Part shown: piece by piece, positions 9,153-16,982 of the stretch
How the letters are laid out: each line of letters begins with the position of its first letter
How positions within the stretch are numbered: the first letter of the stretch is position 1
Source: Chryseobacterium sp. 39-10
GTDB lineage: Bacteria; Bacteroidota; Bacteroidia; Flavobacteriales; Weeksellaceae
NCBI GenBank assembly: GCA_001898255.1
Contig: MKTK01000010.1
Location: 1-64,000, forward strand
Direction: 5' to 3'
DNA: 64,000 bases
Made by a program: the position numbers and the translations under genes
The notes under the pieces: generated by a model
Told to the model about the DNA's origin: nothing
The model's input: the letters and a program-made list of their open reading frames with translations, nothing else
Databases searched by the model: none

Positions 9153-9213
9153 AATAGTATTTTCTGATTGCTTTTTTTAAAGTTTACTGTTAATAAACTT
9201 GATTTACACTCCA

Positions 9214-9243
9214 CAAATTTAGGATTTTGAAAGCAATTCACAA
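9214..9243 (-). promoter_or_regulatory. leuS promoter
   Basis: On the minus strand a TTG (9241-9243), 19 nt and TAAATTTG (9214-9221) match the Bacteroidota consensus TTG-N17-23-TAnnTTTG. It sits about 60 nt before the leuS start. Confidence 0.7.
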
Positions 9244-9249
9244 TTGTTT

Positions 9250-9282
9250 TTGAGCGCAACATGCCCCAAATCTTTATCTTTG
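9250..9282 (+). promoter_or_regulatory. Promoter of the GT2 gene at 9295
   Basis: TTG at 9250-9252, a 22-nt spacer and TATCTTTG at 9275-9282 match the flavobacterial consensus. This puts the transcription start near 9288 and excludes the TTG start at 9244 in the ORF track. It is back to back with the leuS promoter. Confidence 0.7.
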
Positions 9283-9294
9283 CTAAAAATACAA

Positions 9295-10047
9295 ATGCCT
9301 GAAGTTTCCATTATTACGCCTGTTTACAATTCCTCTGCTTTTTTACCGGAAACGATAGCTTCTGTGCTTCATCAAACCTTTGAAGATTGGGAGTGGCTGA
9401 TTACCGACGACTGCTCAACAGACGATTCGGTAAGCATGTTGAAAAAAATTGAAGATCCCAGAATTAAAATCGCGGTAACAAAAAAAAATGGAGGCGCCGG
9501 CCACGCCAGAAACGTGTCGTTGGAAAGAGCCAGCGGAAGATTCATCACTTTTCTGGATGCTGATGATTACTGGAATCCCGAATTTTTAGAAGAAATGATT
9601 TCTTTCATGAAGAAAGAAAAAGCAGAACTTGCCTATTCTAATTATGCAAGATGTGATGAAAATTTAGTTTCTCAGATACAAGATTTTAAAGCAGATAAGG
9701 AGGTAACGTTTAATAATTTACTCAAAACTTGTCGGTTGTCCCTATTGAGTTCGATGTATGATTCCGAAAGAGTGGGAATCGAATTTTTCCCAGAAGGAAG
9801 TAAGCGTGAAGATCATGTTATGTGGCTGAATTTGCTGAAAAAAATTCCGGTCGGGAAGCCACTTCCCAAAACCATGGCGAAATACAGAATGCACGCATCC
9901 AGCATCTCGCGAAAGAAAACCAATATCATGAAAGATCAATATTTGGTTTACAAAGATTTCATGGGGTTCTCCACTTTACAATCGATGTACTATACCGCCA
10001 ACTGGGCATTCAACGGTTTTAAGAAATACTCCAAACTATTCAATTAA
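9295..10047 (+). CDS. GT2-family glycosyltransferase
   Basis: A 250-aa GT-A fold glycosyltransferase, cytoplasmic, probably acting in lipopolysaccharide or capsule assembly. The start was moved from 9244 to the ATG at 9295 (MPEVSIITPVYN), because a promoter box ends at 9282 and family members begin with this strand. VSIITPVYN (nucleotide-binding strand), TDDCSTDDS and the metal-binding FLDADDY (about residues 88-94) are all present. It is convergent with waaA, with one base between stop codons. Donor and acceptor sugars cannot be read from sequence. Confidence 0.9.
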   Translation: MPEVSIITPVYNSSAFLPETIASVLHQTFEDWEWLITDDCSTDDSVSMLKKIEDPRIKIAVTKKNGGAGHARNVSLERASGRFITFLDADDYWNPEFLEEMISFMKKEKAELAYSNYARCDENLVSQIQDFKADKEVTFNNLLKTCRLSLLSSMYDSERVGIEFFPEGSKREDHVMWLNLLKKIPVGKPLPKTMAKYRMHASSISRKKTNIMKDQYLVYKDFMGFSTLQSMYYTANWAFNGFKKYSKLFN

Positions 10048-10048
10048 C

Positions 10049-11317
10049 TTAGAGTTTCGCCTGCTTTTTGGCACCATCCTCAACTATTTTTTTAACAATC
10101 ATTTCCGACGCATTGGGTTGAGAATTGATAAACTGTGCAGCATTTTCGCCCATTATTCTCCTTGCATCATCATTCTCTAAAAGCTGCAAAATAAAGGGTG
10201 CCGCAAAAAATTCGTCCTCAAAAGATTTTCCTCCATTTTGAGCAATCAGTTCATCGGCTTCAGGATTTTTGCGATACTGGTTACCAAAAAACACAGGCAC
10301 GCCAAATGTTGCCGCTTCCAAAATATTGTGCAATCCTTTTGAATGAAATCCTCCACCCACAACCACTACATCTGCGTAAGAATAGATTTTGGAAAGCAAA
10401 CCGATACAATCGATAATTAAAACCTGCGCCCGCTCAAATTGTATCGTACTCGAATCTGTAAGTTGGGAGTAAAGCAGCGCGTGTGGAAAAATCGCCTTCA
10501 GATGATCCACTCTTTTAAGGTCGTGCGGCGCAATGATTATTTTAACATCCTTGTTCTTAGAAGCAAGAATTTCGGCAATCCGCTCTTCCACTTCCCAGGA
10601 ACTTCCGAATACAATGGTTTTTTTGTTTTGTTTAAAATCCGCAATGTAAGGCACTTTGTTATCACGATCGCGCAGTTGCTTTACCCTGTCGAATCGCGTA
10701 TCGCCTGCTGTTGATGAATGAGTAAGCCCTAAACCTTTAGCCAGTGCTGTAGAGTGTTGGGTTTGATGAAAAAACCAATCCACATCTTTCTTAAGCTGCT
10801 GCACAAACCAGTTGCCATACATTTTGAAGAAAATCTGGGTTTCATAAAAAAGGGCAGAAACAACGTATATTTTCGCGTTCTGCTTCTTTAGTTCTGCTAA
10901 AAGATTATACCAATATTCATATTTAACGGTGATGAAAATTTCAGTGTTGAAATTCGCGGCAAATCGCTGAACATCCAGTTTCCTATCGAGCGGAAGATAA
11001 CAAACAACGTCCGCAACATTATTTTTTCTTATGACATGATCGTAACCCGATGGTGAAAAAAAAGTGATAAGTATTTTATATTGGGGAAACTGGTGCTTCA
11101 ATTTTTCCAAGACCGGAAGTCCCTGTTCGTACTCGCCTAAGCTTGCAGCGTGCATCCAAATCACCTTGTCCTGTGACGAAAATTTTGAACTTACGATTCT
11201 GTTATTTTGTCGTCTTCCGGCTAATCCTTTCTTCAGTTTATAATTAAAGATAGCGCCGATTTTCATTCCGAAAATCAAAAGCGAAATAAATATGTTGTAA
11301 AGAAATTTCATCATCAT
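10049..11317 (-). CDS. waaA: Kdo transferase (3-deoxy-D-manno-octulosonate transferase)
   Basis: A 422-aa GT30 enzyme that adds Kdo to lipid A precursor at the inner membrane, an early step of lipopolysaccharide core synthesis. An N-terminal hydrophobic anchor (about residues 5-20) precedes the GT-B N-domain (IWMHAASLGEYEQ near 53-65). The C-domain contains VVVGGGFHSKGLHNILEAATFGVP, quoted here in two parts: VVVGGGFHSKGLH and NILEAATFGVP. The start may be any of three consecutive ATGs. It is the last gene of an operon with the NlpC/P60 and O-methyltransferase genes, 25 nt after the former. Confidence 0.94.
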   Translation of the reverse strand: MMMKFLYNIFISLLIFGMKIGAIFNYKLKKGLAGRRQNNRIVSSKFSSQDKVIWMHAASLGEYEQGLPVLEKLKHQFPQYKILITFFSPSGYDHVIRKNNVADVVCYLPLDRKLDVQRFAANFNTEIFITVKYEYWYNLLAELKKQNAKIYVVSALFYETQIFFKMYGNWFVQQLKKDVDWFFHQTQHSTALAKGLGLTHSSTAGDTRFDRVKQLRDRDNKVPYIADFKQNKKTIVFGSSWEVEERIAEILASKNKDVKIIIAPHDLKRVDHLKAIFPHALLYSQLTDSSTIQFERAQVLIIDCIGLLSKIYSYADVVVVGGGFHSKGLHNILEAATFGVPVFFGNQYRKNPEADELIAQNGGKSFEDEFFAAPFILQLLENDDARRIMGENAAQFINSQPNASEMIVKKIVEDGAKKQAKL

Positions 11318-11342
11318 TACAAAGAGGTAACCAATTCGGAAG

Positions 11343-12050
11343 CTACCCTATTCTTTTCAAAAATCTTAATTGATGGGTATGTTGGTTAAGCTCTTTATTA
11401 AAAATACCGGAAGAATCGAGTACGTCAATGCGCACCTTTCCGAAAGCATGAATGATTTTCTGATCTTCCAACATGATCCCAACATGGGAAATTTTTCCTT
11501 CTTTATTTTCGAAAAAGGCCAAATCTCCGGGTACTGCCTCTTCCAAAAAATCGAGCACGGTTCCCAATTCCGCTTGCTGATGCGCTTCACGAGGCAATCT
11601 GATGCCATGAACTTTGTACACCAATTGGGAAAAGCCGCTGCAGTCGATGCCAAAAAAGCTTCTTCCACTCCATAGATAGGGAACATTTAGAAATTGTAAT
11701 GCAGTGCTGGCAACGCTGCCAATTTCTTTTGCTAAAAGATTGCCTGTCTCCGAATGTAACTCACTCCCGATTGATAGCAAAGTTGAACCATCCATAAGGT
11801 CGTAAACACCAAAAAGTCGATTGACAATTTCTGTTTTTCTTTGTGCAAAATCTTCATCGGATATAGGCGCAATCTGCTTAAGATCAACCCATCCTTCATA
11901 ATCATCAAAATCAATTTTAATTTTTGCGAAGCTGCCAATTGTTTCCAAAATCTCACAACTCTCTCCATACAGAAGCTGTGTGGTCATTTCTGATTGATGT
12001 GAATTTTCTGCCCGAATGGGTGCCACAGAAACTGTGCAAAGTGATTTCAT
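11343..12050 (-). CDS. NlpC/P60 cell-wall peptidase with SH3 domain
   Basis: A 235-aa cysteine peptidase that cleaves peptide bonds in murein peptides. A bacterial SH3-like domain occupies about residues 1-60 (TQLLYGESCEIL, DDYEGWVDL). The NlpC/P60 domain shows the catalytic Cys in DCSGFSQLVY, the His in ISHVGIML and a third polar site in IIHAFGKV. No signal peptide is visible, so a cytoplasmic role in recycling imported muropeptides, as in YkfC-type enzymes, is inferred. It sits between an O-methyltransferase and waaA in one transcript. Confidence 0.9.
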   Translation of the reverse strand: MKSLCTVSVAPIRAENSHQSEMTTQLLYGESCEILETIGSFAKIKIDFDDYEGWVDLKQIAPISDEDFAQRKTEIVNRLFGVYDLMDGSTLLSIGSELHSETGNLLAKEIGSVASTALQFLNVPYLWSGRSFFGIDCSGFSQLVYKVHGIRLPREAHQQAELGTVLDFLEEAVPGDLAFFENKEGKISHVGIMLEDQKIIHAFGKVRIDVLDSSGIFNKELNQHTHQLRFLKRIG

Positions 12051-12110
12051 GTAAGATTAGTGTTTTGCAAAATGGGTACAACAATGATTATGCTGAAAAC
12101 GGCGCATTAT

Positions 12111-12758
12111 TTACTTCATTCGCATCAAATTTACACCGTCGCGCAAAGGTAAAATAAGATTTTCAAAATCTTCGTCTTGGGCGATTAAACTGTTGAGTTC
12201 CTTAATCCTTTGGGTTGCCTTTTGTTTTGGATTCTCTTCCAACACTTTCCCATACCAAAGTACATTGTCAAACAAAACCACTGATCCACTGCGCAAATGA
12301 GGTTTGATAAGCGCCAAATATTCAACATAATTTTCCTTATCGGCATCGATAAATACTAAATCGAATAAGGTTTTGTTGTCAGCTAAAAAATCTCTGGCAT
12401 CTTGGAGGCGAAAATCAATTTGATTTGAAAAAACACTCTCCTCAAAATATTTTCTTGGTAAATATGCTAACTCCTGATTAACATCCAGAGTGATGATTTT
12501 TCCGTCCTTTTTTAAACCTTCTGCCAAGCAAAGTGTAGCATAACCCGTAAAAGTGCCGATCTCCAGAATATTTTTTGGCTGCAACATTTTCGATAAAATA
12601 CTGAGAAGCCGACCCTGCTGATAACCAGAAATCATGTGAGGTTGTGTTGTCTTTCGGAAGGTTTCCTTGCGGAGCCGCTTTAGGATATCGGGTTCTGAGG
12701 AAGCATGGCTTTCTAAGTAGCGATCCATCTCAGGGCTTATTTCTTCGAAGAAACTCAT
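12111..12758 (-). CDS. SAM-dependent O-methyltransferase
   Basis: A 215-aa class I methyltransferase of the caffeoyl-CoA/catechol O-methyltransferase (Methyltransf_3) type. The SAM-binding loop is ILEIGTFTGYATLCLAEG (about residues 61-78). The metal and acceptor sites are VFIDADKENY and the DNVLWYGKV segment. The substrate is unknown; this family acts on small hydroxylated aromatics. It leads the operon with the NlpC/P60 protein and waaA and follows a -7 box at 12773-12780. Confidence 0.92.
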   Translation of the reverse strand: MSFFEEISPEMDRYLESHASSEPDILKRLRKETFRKTTQPHMISGYQQGRLLSILSKMLQPKNILEIGTFTGYATLCLAEGLKKDGKIITLDVNQELAYLPRKYFEESVFSNQIDFRLQDARDFLADNKTLFDLVFIDADKENYVEYLALIKPHLRSGSVVLFDNVLWYGKVLEENPKQKATQRIKELNSLIAQDEDFENLILPLRDGVNLMRMK

Positions 12759-12772
12759 GATTGAATTTTATT

Positions 12773-12780
12773 CAAATATA
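12773..12780 (-). promoter_or_regulatory. -7 box (TATATTTG) of the O-methyltransferase/waaA operon
   Basis: The minus strand reads TATATTTG, 15 nt before the O-methyltransferase ATG and directly after the terminator of the upstream OmpA gene. No good TTG is found at the -33 position. Confidence 0.5.
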
Positions 12781-12794
12781 AGGATAAAAAGTAA

Positions 12795-12830
12795 AAAACG
12801 TTGCTGATCAATAAAGTTCAGCAACGTTTT
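12795..12830 (-). terminator. Intrinsic terminator of the OmpA-family gene
   Basis: Perfect 13-bp arms AAAACGTTGCTGA / TCAGCAACGTTTT surround a 10-nt loop and end in T on the minus strand, 18 nt past the OmpA-family stop. Confidence 0.88.
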
Positions 12831-12848
12831 AGGGTTCAATTATTCATT

Positions 12849-13682
12849 TTATTTTACCGGGGCAATATCCATTAATTTCATAAACTCATCAAGTTTAGGC
12901 ATAATGATAATTTCGGTTCTACGGTTTTCGGCTCTTCCGGAAACAGATGCATTGGTGGTTTTCGGGTTGTATTCGCTTCTTCCACCTGCGGTAATTCTCG
13001 CCGGATTTACGCCAAACTGTGTCTGCAATATTTTCGCCATGGATGTTGCACGAAGCGCAGAAAGATCCCAGTTGTCTTTTGGTAAATTAGCAGAGTTTAA
13101 AGGAACATTATCGGTATTCCCTTCGATGAGTACTGAATAGGTGTCATAATCGTTAATCACTTTTGCCACTTTACCCAAAACGTCCGCTGCTGCAGGTAGC
13201 ACATTGTAATCGCCGGTTTTGTACAACATTTTGTCGGAGAGGGAAATCATCACCACCCCTTTCAAAACTTTTACTTGTACGTCCTGATCTGCGACATTGT
13301 CTAACGATCTCTTCAAACGGTTAGAAAGTGCTAAATTCAAACTATCGTTTTTCGAATTGGTAGAAATAAGCTGTTTGATGTATTTGTTTGATGAATTGAT
13401 TTCACCAATCAGTTTATCAATGTTGGCAGAACCTTTTCCTGTGTTTGCCAAACAAGCGTCCAACGAGGTTTTCAACGCATTATTTTGATCCTTCAGCAAG
13501 TTGTTTTCGCCGGTTAATCCGGAATTGGTGGCTTTCAGATCCTGGATTTCTCTCTGTCGCTCACCAACATTAGTGATGCATTGTTTATAATTTTCATTCA
13601 GTGCGTCGAATTGTTTTTTACTGACGCAGGAAGTCATCGTTACTGCCATTATACCAACGGCAAAAATTTTCCCTAAATTCAT
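12849..13682 (-). CDS. OmpA-family peptidoglycan-associated lipoprotein
   Basis: A 277-aa envelope protein. The signal MNLGKIFAVGIMAVTMTSC ends in a lipobox with Cys19. A coiled-coil stalk follows (about residues 25-115, with NENYKQ, LLKDQNNALK). The C-terminal OmpA/Pal domain (about 150-265) carries VLIEGNTDN, SALRATSMAKIL and the peptidoglycan-contacting GRAENRRTEI. It probably tethers the outer membrane to murein. It is monocistronic, ends in a strong terminator and is divergent from tilS. Confidence 0.93.
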   Translation of the reverse strand: MNLGKIFAVGIMAVTMTSCVSKKQFDALNENYKQCITNVGERQREIQDLKATNSGLTGENNLLKDQNNALKTSLDACLANTGKGSANIDKLIGEINSSNKYIKQLISTNSKNDSLNLALSNRLKRSLDNVADQDVQVKVLKGVVMISLSDKMLYKTGDYNVLPAAADVLGKVAKVINDYDTYSVLIEGNTDNVPLNSANLPKDNWDLSALRATSMAKILQTQFGVNPARITAGGRSEYNPKTTNASVSGRAENRRTEIIIMPKLDEFMKLMDIAPVK

Positions 13683-13735
13683 AACTCTTTATTTTGTAAG
13701 GTCAAAAATAGAGAATTCAATTTAAAGAGATGGCT

Positions 13736-13743
13736 TATCTTTG
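13736..13743 (+). promoter_or_regulatory. -7 box (TATCTTTG) of tilS
   Basis: TATCTTTG matches the Bacteroidota -7 element. It overlaps the TTG at 13741 that the ORF track uses as the tilS start, so that codon would not be in the mRNA. The next in-frame TTG at 13762 fits. Confidence 0.6.
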
Positions 13744-13761
13744 CTTAAATATTTCTTAAAA

Positions 13762-14691
13762 TTGCTTACCCCAAAAGATTTCGAACACTCGCTTCGTCAG
13801 CTTCTTCCAAATCCGGAGGATCATACTTTTTTGCTTGCTGTGAGTGGTGGAGTAGATTCCATGGTATTGCTTGATCTTTTCAGGTCATTGAATTTTGGTT
13901 TTCAGGTAGCGCATGTCAACTATCATCTTCGAGGTGACGATTCTAATGCTGATCAGCAACTGGTGCAAGATTACTGTACAAAACATCATATCAAGTTTCA
14001 TCTTTACGAAGTTTCAGAGAAAGACGAACGCCCACAGCATTCCATCCAAAATTGGGCAAGAAACCTTCGTTACGCGTTTTTCGCCAAGGTTCGCCACGAG
14101 GAAAAAATAGATTTTTTAGTGACGGCGCACCACCTCAATGATCAATTAGAAACCTTCTTGATTAACCTTTCGCGTGGAACAGGAATTAAAGGACTAACAG
14201 GAATTCCCGCCAATGACAATCAGCTACTTAGACCATTGCTTCACTTTACCAAAGAGGAGCTTTACGATTTTGCCAACCTGCATCAAATTGCTTTTCGGGA
14301 AGATCTCTCGAACATGAAAAATGATTACTTGCGAAACCGCGTTCGACACAATACCGTTCCAGAACTCACCCAACTTAATCCTCAATTCTTGATACAGTTT
14401 GGAGCAACCATTTCTCATCTAAAACAATCTAACCAATTTATCGAAAATAGTGTTAATAAAGCTTTCTCAGCAGTAATTATGAAAAACCTAGACAATGGTT
14501 TTGTCATCGACAAAAAGAAATTGATGGAGCATGATCCTTTCTTGGTGCGAGAAATCATGCGCAAACTTGGATTTGCAGGTGATGAAATCGGTAAAGTAAT
14601 TGGTGCGGAAAACGGCAAATTGTTCCGCAGCAAAAGCTTTGAGCTTCAGATTTCAAAAAACGAAATCACTTGCTGTCGCCGAACGGTTTAG
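13762..14691 (+). CDS. tilS: tRNA(Ile)-lysidine synthase
   Basis: A cytoplasmic enzyme of 309 aa that converts C34 of tRNA-Ile(CAU) to lysidine using lysine and ATP. The N-terminal PP-loop is LAVSGGVDSMVLL (about residues 25-37), followed by the family motif HVNYHLRGDDS and the VTAHHLNDQLETFLINL stretch. A TilS C-terminal region follows and is shorter than in E. coli. I chose the TTG at 13762 (MLTPKDFEHS), because the track start at 13741 is inside the -7 box and no ATG is suitable. It is divergent from the OmpA-family gene and lies 45 nt before dsbD. Confidence 0.93.
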   Translation: MLTPKDFEHSLRQLLPNPEDHTFLLAVSGGVDSMVLLDLFRSLNFGFQVAHVNYHLRGDDSNADQQLVQDYCTKHHIKFHLYEVSEKDERPQHSIQNWARNLRYAFFAKVRHEEKIDFLVTAHHLNDQLETFLINLSRGTGIKGLTGIPANDNQLLRPLLHFTKEELYDFANLHQIAFREDLSNMKNDYLRNRVRHNTVPELTQLNPQFLIQFGATISHLKQSNQFIENSVNKAFSAVIMKNLDNGFVIDKKKLMEHDPFLVREIMRKLGFAGDEIGKVIGAENGKLFRSKSFELQISKNEITCCRRTV

Positions 14692-14706
14692 TAAAATCAA
14701 ATTGCG

Positions 14707-14714
14707 TATTTTTG
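14707..14714 (+). promoter_or_regulatory. -7 box (TATTTTTG) of dsbD
   Basis: TATTTTTG lies 23 nt before the dsbD ATG. No TTG is present at the expected -33 distance, so confidence is moderate. Confidence 0.45.
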
Positions 14715-14736
14715 GCATTCTTAAAGAAAAGTCTAA

Positions 14737-16800
14737 ATGAAACTTAAAAACTTTATTCTTCTGATGCTTGCACTACTTTCTTCTGTAGTTTCTGCTCAGA
14801 TTAAAGATCCAGTCAAATTTAAATATACTGTAAATACTTTGGCCAATGGCGAGTACGAAGCTGTTCTTACCGCATCGGTCGACAAAGGATGGCATATTTA
14901 CTCTCAGGATTTGCCACAGGATTCGGGAATTCCCACCGAGATGAAGGTAAGTTCCAAAGACGGCATCACCCTGATAGGAAAGGTGGTGGAAGCGGGCAAA
15001 AAGCACAGCGAATTCTCGGAAGCGTTTGGTGCACAGATCGTTTATTACTCGAATACCGCGCAGTTTAAACAAAAATTTAAACTCAAAGATAAGGTGAAAT
15101 CGGCCCTTGTTGTTGCAGAAATTACTTATCAAACCTGTGACGACCGCATTTGTCTTGCTCCCAATACCCTTGAGTTTGAACAAAAAGTAACCAACTCTCC
15201 CGAAGCAGGAACCATCGAAGATAAAGCAGCAGCTGCAACCACGTCAGCTGATTCGGCAACTGCCATTCCTGTCCCAGTGGAGACCAATGCTACCGTATTA
15301 CCATCAGTAAAAGCTTTACCTCAAGGATTAAAAGTCGCAAGTATTGATCCTGAAAATCCATTAACAGATTGCGGCGTTGCTCAGCAGAAAAACAGCGAAA
15401 ATTTCCTCACTTATCTTTTATTGGGGTTTTTTGGCGGACTTATCGCGTTGCTTACGCCATGCGTTTTTCCGATGATTCCGCTTACGGTTTCATTCTTTAC
15501 AAAAGGTAAAAAAGATCAGGTGAAAGGCAAAAGAGATGCGCTTATTTATGGATTTTTTATTCTACTCATCTTTGTTTTGCTGAGTGTACCTTTTCATATC
15601 ATCGACGGAATTGCGGGGAATATTTTTAATGAAATTTCCACATCTGTGGGACTCAACATCTTCTTCTTTATCATTTTCCTGTTTTTTGCAGGCAGCTTTT
15701 TTGGCTACTACGACATCACATTGCCGAGTTCAATTGCCAATAAATCTTCAAAAGCAGAGGAAGCAGGTGGGTTAATCGGTATTTTCTTTATGGCACTTAC
15801 ACTGGTTATTGTGTCATTTTCTTGTACAGGACCCATTTTGGGAAGCTTGTTGGGAAGCGCCGTTACAGGTTCTGCCAATGTGCCACTTTTACTTACCTAT
15901 GCTCTGGCAGGGTTCGGTTTAAGCTGGGCTATTGTTTTCGGACTTTTGGCATTGTTTCCGCAAGCACTTCAAAGTTTGCCAAAATCTGGTGGCTGGATGA
16001 ACACGGTGAAAGTAGTGTTAGGATTTATTGAATTGGCATTGGCATTAAAATTTTTGTCGAAAGCAGATTTGGTATCCAAAACGTTCATCCTGAAGCGAGA
16101 ATTGTTCATTATTTTATGGATTATTATTGCGATCGGTTTGGTTCTTTATCTCTTCGGAAAAATAAGATTTCCGCATGATGATAAGAAACCCAAGGTTTCT
16201 TTAACGCGAAAAATATTGGGTGTTTTAGGAATTGGTTTTGTCGTTTACCTTATTCAAGGGTTGTTTCCTGCAGAGCGACCAAAACTTCAACATTTAAGCG
16301 GAATTTTGCCACCAATCAATGTTAGTTATCTGCATGAGGAAAAAGACGGGATTTTAGGAATGCATCCTGCACACGATTACTACAAAGCCATTGAGATCGC
16401 CAAGAAAGAAAACAAACCTTTACTGATTGATTTTACCGGCTATGGTTGCGAAAACTGCCGTAAGATGGAAGAGTTTGTGTGGAGTGAGCCGGATATTCTG
16501 CCAATCCTTCAAAACGAGGTTGTACTTGCTTCCCTTTATGTTGACGATAAAGAACAATTGCCGGAAGGCGAACAAACCGCAGTGGATATGGGCAATGGCC
16601 AAAAGAAAAAAATTAGAACCATTGGTGACCGCTGGTCGCTGTTTCAGCAGCTCAATTTCAACAATAATTCGCAGCCACACTACGTGCTGGTAACGCCAGA
16701 TGGACAGGTGATTAATCGTCCTGTTTCCGGATACATGCCCAAAGAAGATTTCAAAAATTTCCTCAAATGCGGAATCGATTTCTTTAAACAGCGAAAGTAA
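14737..16800 (+). CDS. dsbD: Thiol:disulfide interchange protein DsbD
   Basis: A 687-aa inner-membrane protein that passes electrons from cytoplasmic thioredoxin to periplasmic thiols. A signal peptide ends VVSAQ (residues 1-21). The N-terminal DsbD domain carries the C-x4-C site TCDDRIC (about 134-139). Eight or so membrane helices span about 220-540, with the central cysteines in LLTPCVFPMIP and VSFSCTGPILGS. The C-terminal thioredoxin-like domain has GCENCRKME (about residue 570). All three redox modules are intact. A low-complexity Ala/Thr linker separates the first two. No strong terminator was seen after it. Confidence 0.96.
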   Translation: MKLKNFILLMLALLSSVVSAQIKDPVKFKYTVNTLANGEYEAVLTASVDKGWHIYSQDLPQDSGIPTEMKVSSKDGITLIGKVVEAGKKHSEFSEAFGAQIVYYSNTAQFKQKFKLKDKVKSALVVAEITYQTCDDRICLAPNTLEFEQKVTNSPEAGTIEDKAAAATTSADSATAIPVPVETNATVLPSVKALPQGLKVASIDPENPLTDCGVAQQKNSENFLTYLLLGFFGGLIALLTPCVFPMIPLTVSFFTKGKKDQVKGKRDALIYGFFILLIFVLLSVPFHIIDGIAGNIFNEISTSVGLNIFFFIIFLFFAGSFFGYYDITLPSSIANKSSKAEEAGGLIGIFFMALTLVIVSFSCTGPILGSLLGSAVTGSANVPLLLTYALAGFGLSWAIVFGLLALFPQALQSLPKSGGWMNTVKVVLGFIELALALKFLSKADLVSKTFILKRELFIILWIIIAIGLVLYLFGKIRFPHDDKKPKVSLTRKILGVLGIGFVVYLIQGLFPAERPKLQHLSGILPPINVSYLHEEKDGILGMHPAHDYYKAIEIAKKENKPLLIDFTGYGCENCRKMEEFVWSEPDILPILQNEVVLASLYVDDKEQLPEGEQTAVDMGNGQKKKIRTIGDRWSLFQQLNFNNNSQPHYVLVTPDGQVINRPVSGYMPKEDFKNFLKCGIDFFKQRK

Positions 16801-16982
16801 GGTTTGTCACCAAGTAGAAGAGAGAAGTACTTTATAACCTCTGATAAAAGATTTGTACAATGATGAATGTACTATTAGATCATCATATAGAAAATTGCAA
16901 AAAGAATTTGGTGGAGGGATGTATCATTTGTTCCGTATTATCTTAATGATTGATAGAGTAACTCCCACTCCCTTTAATATCC

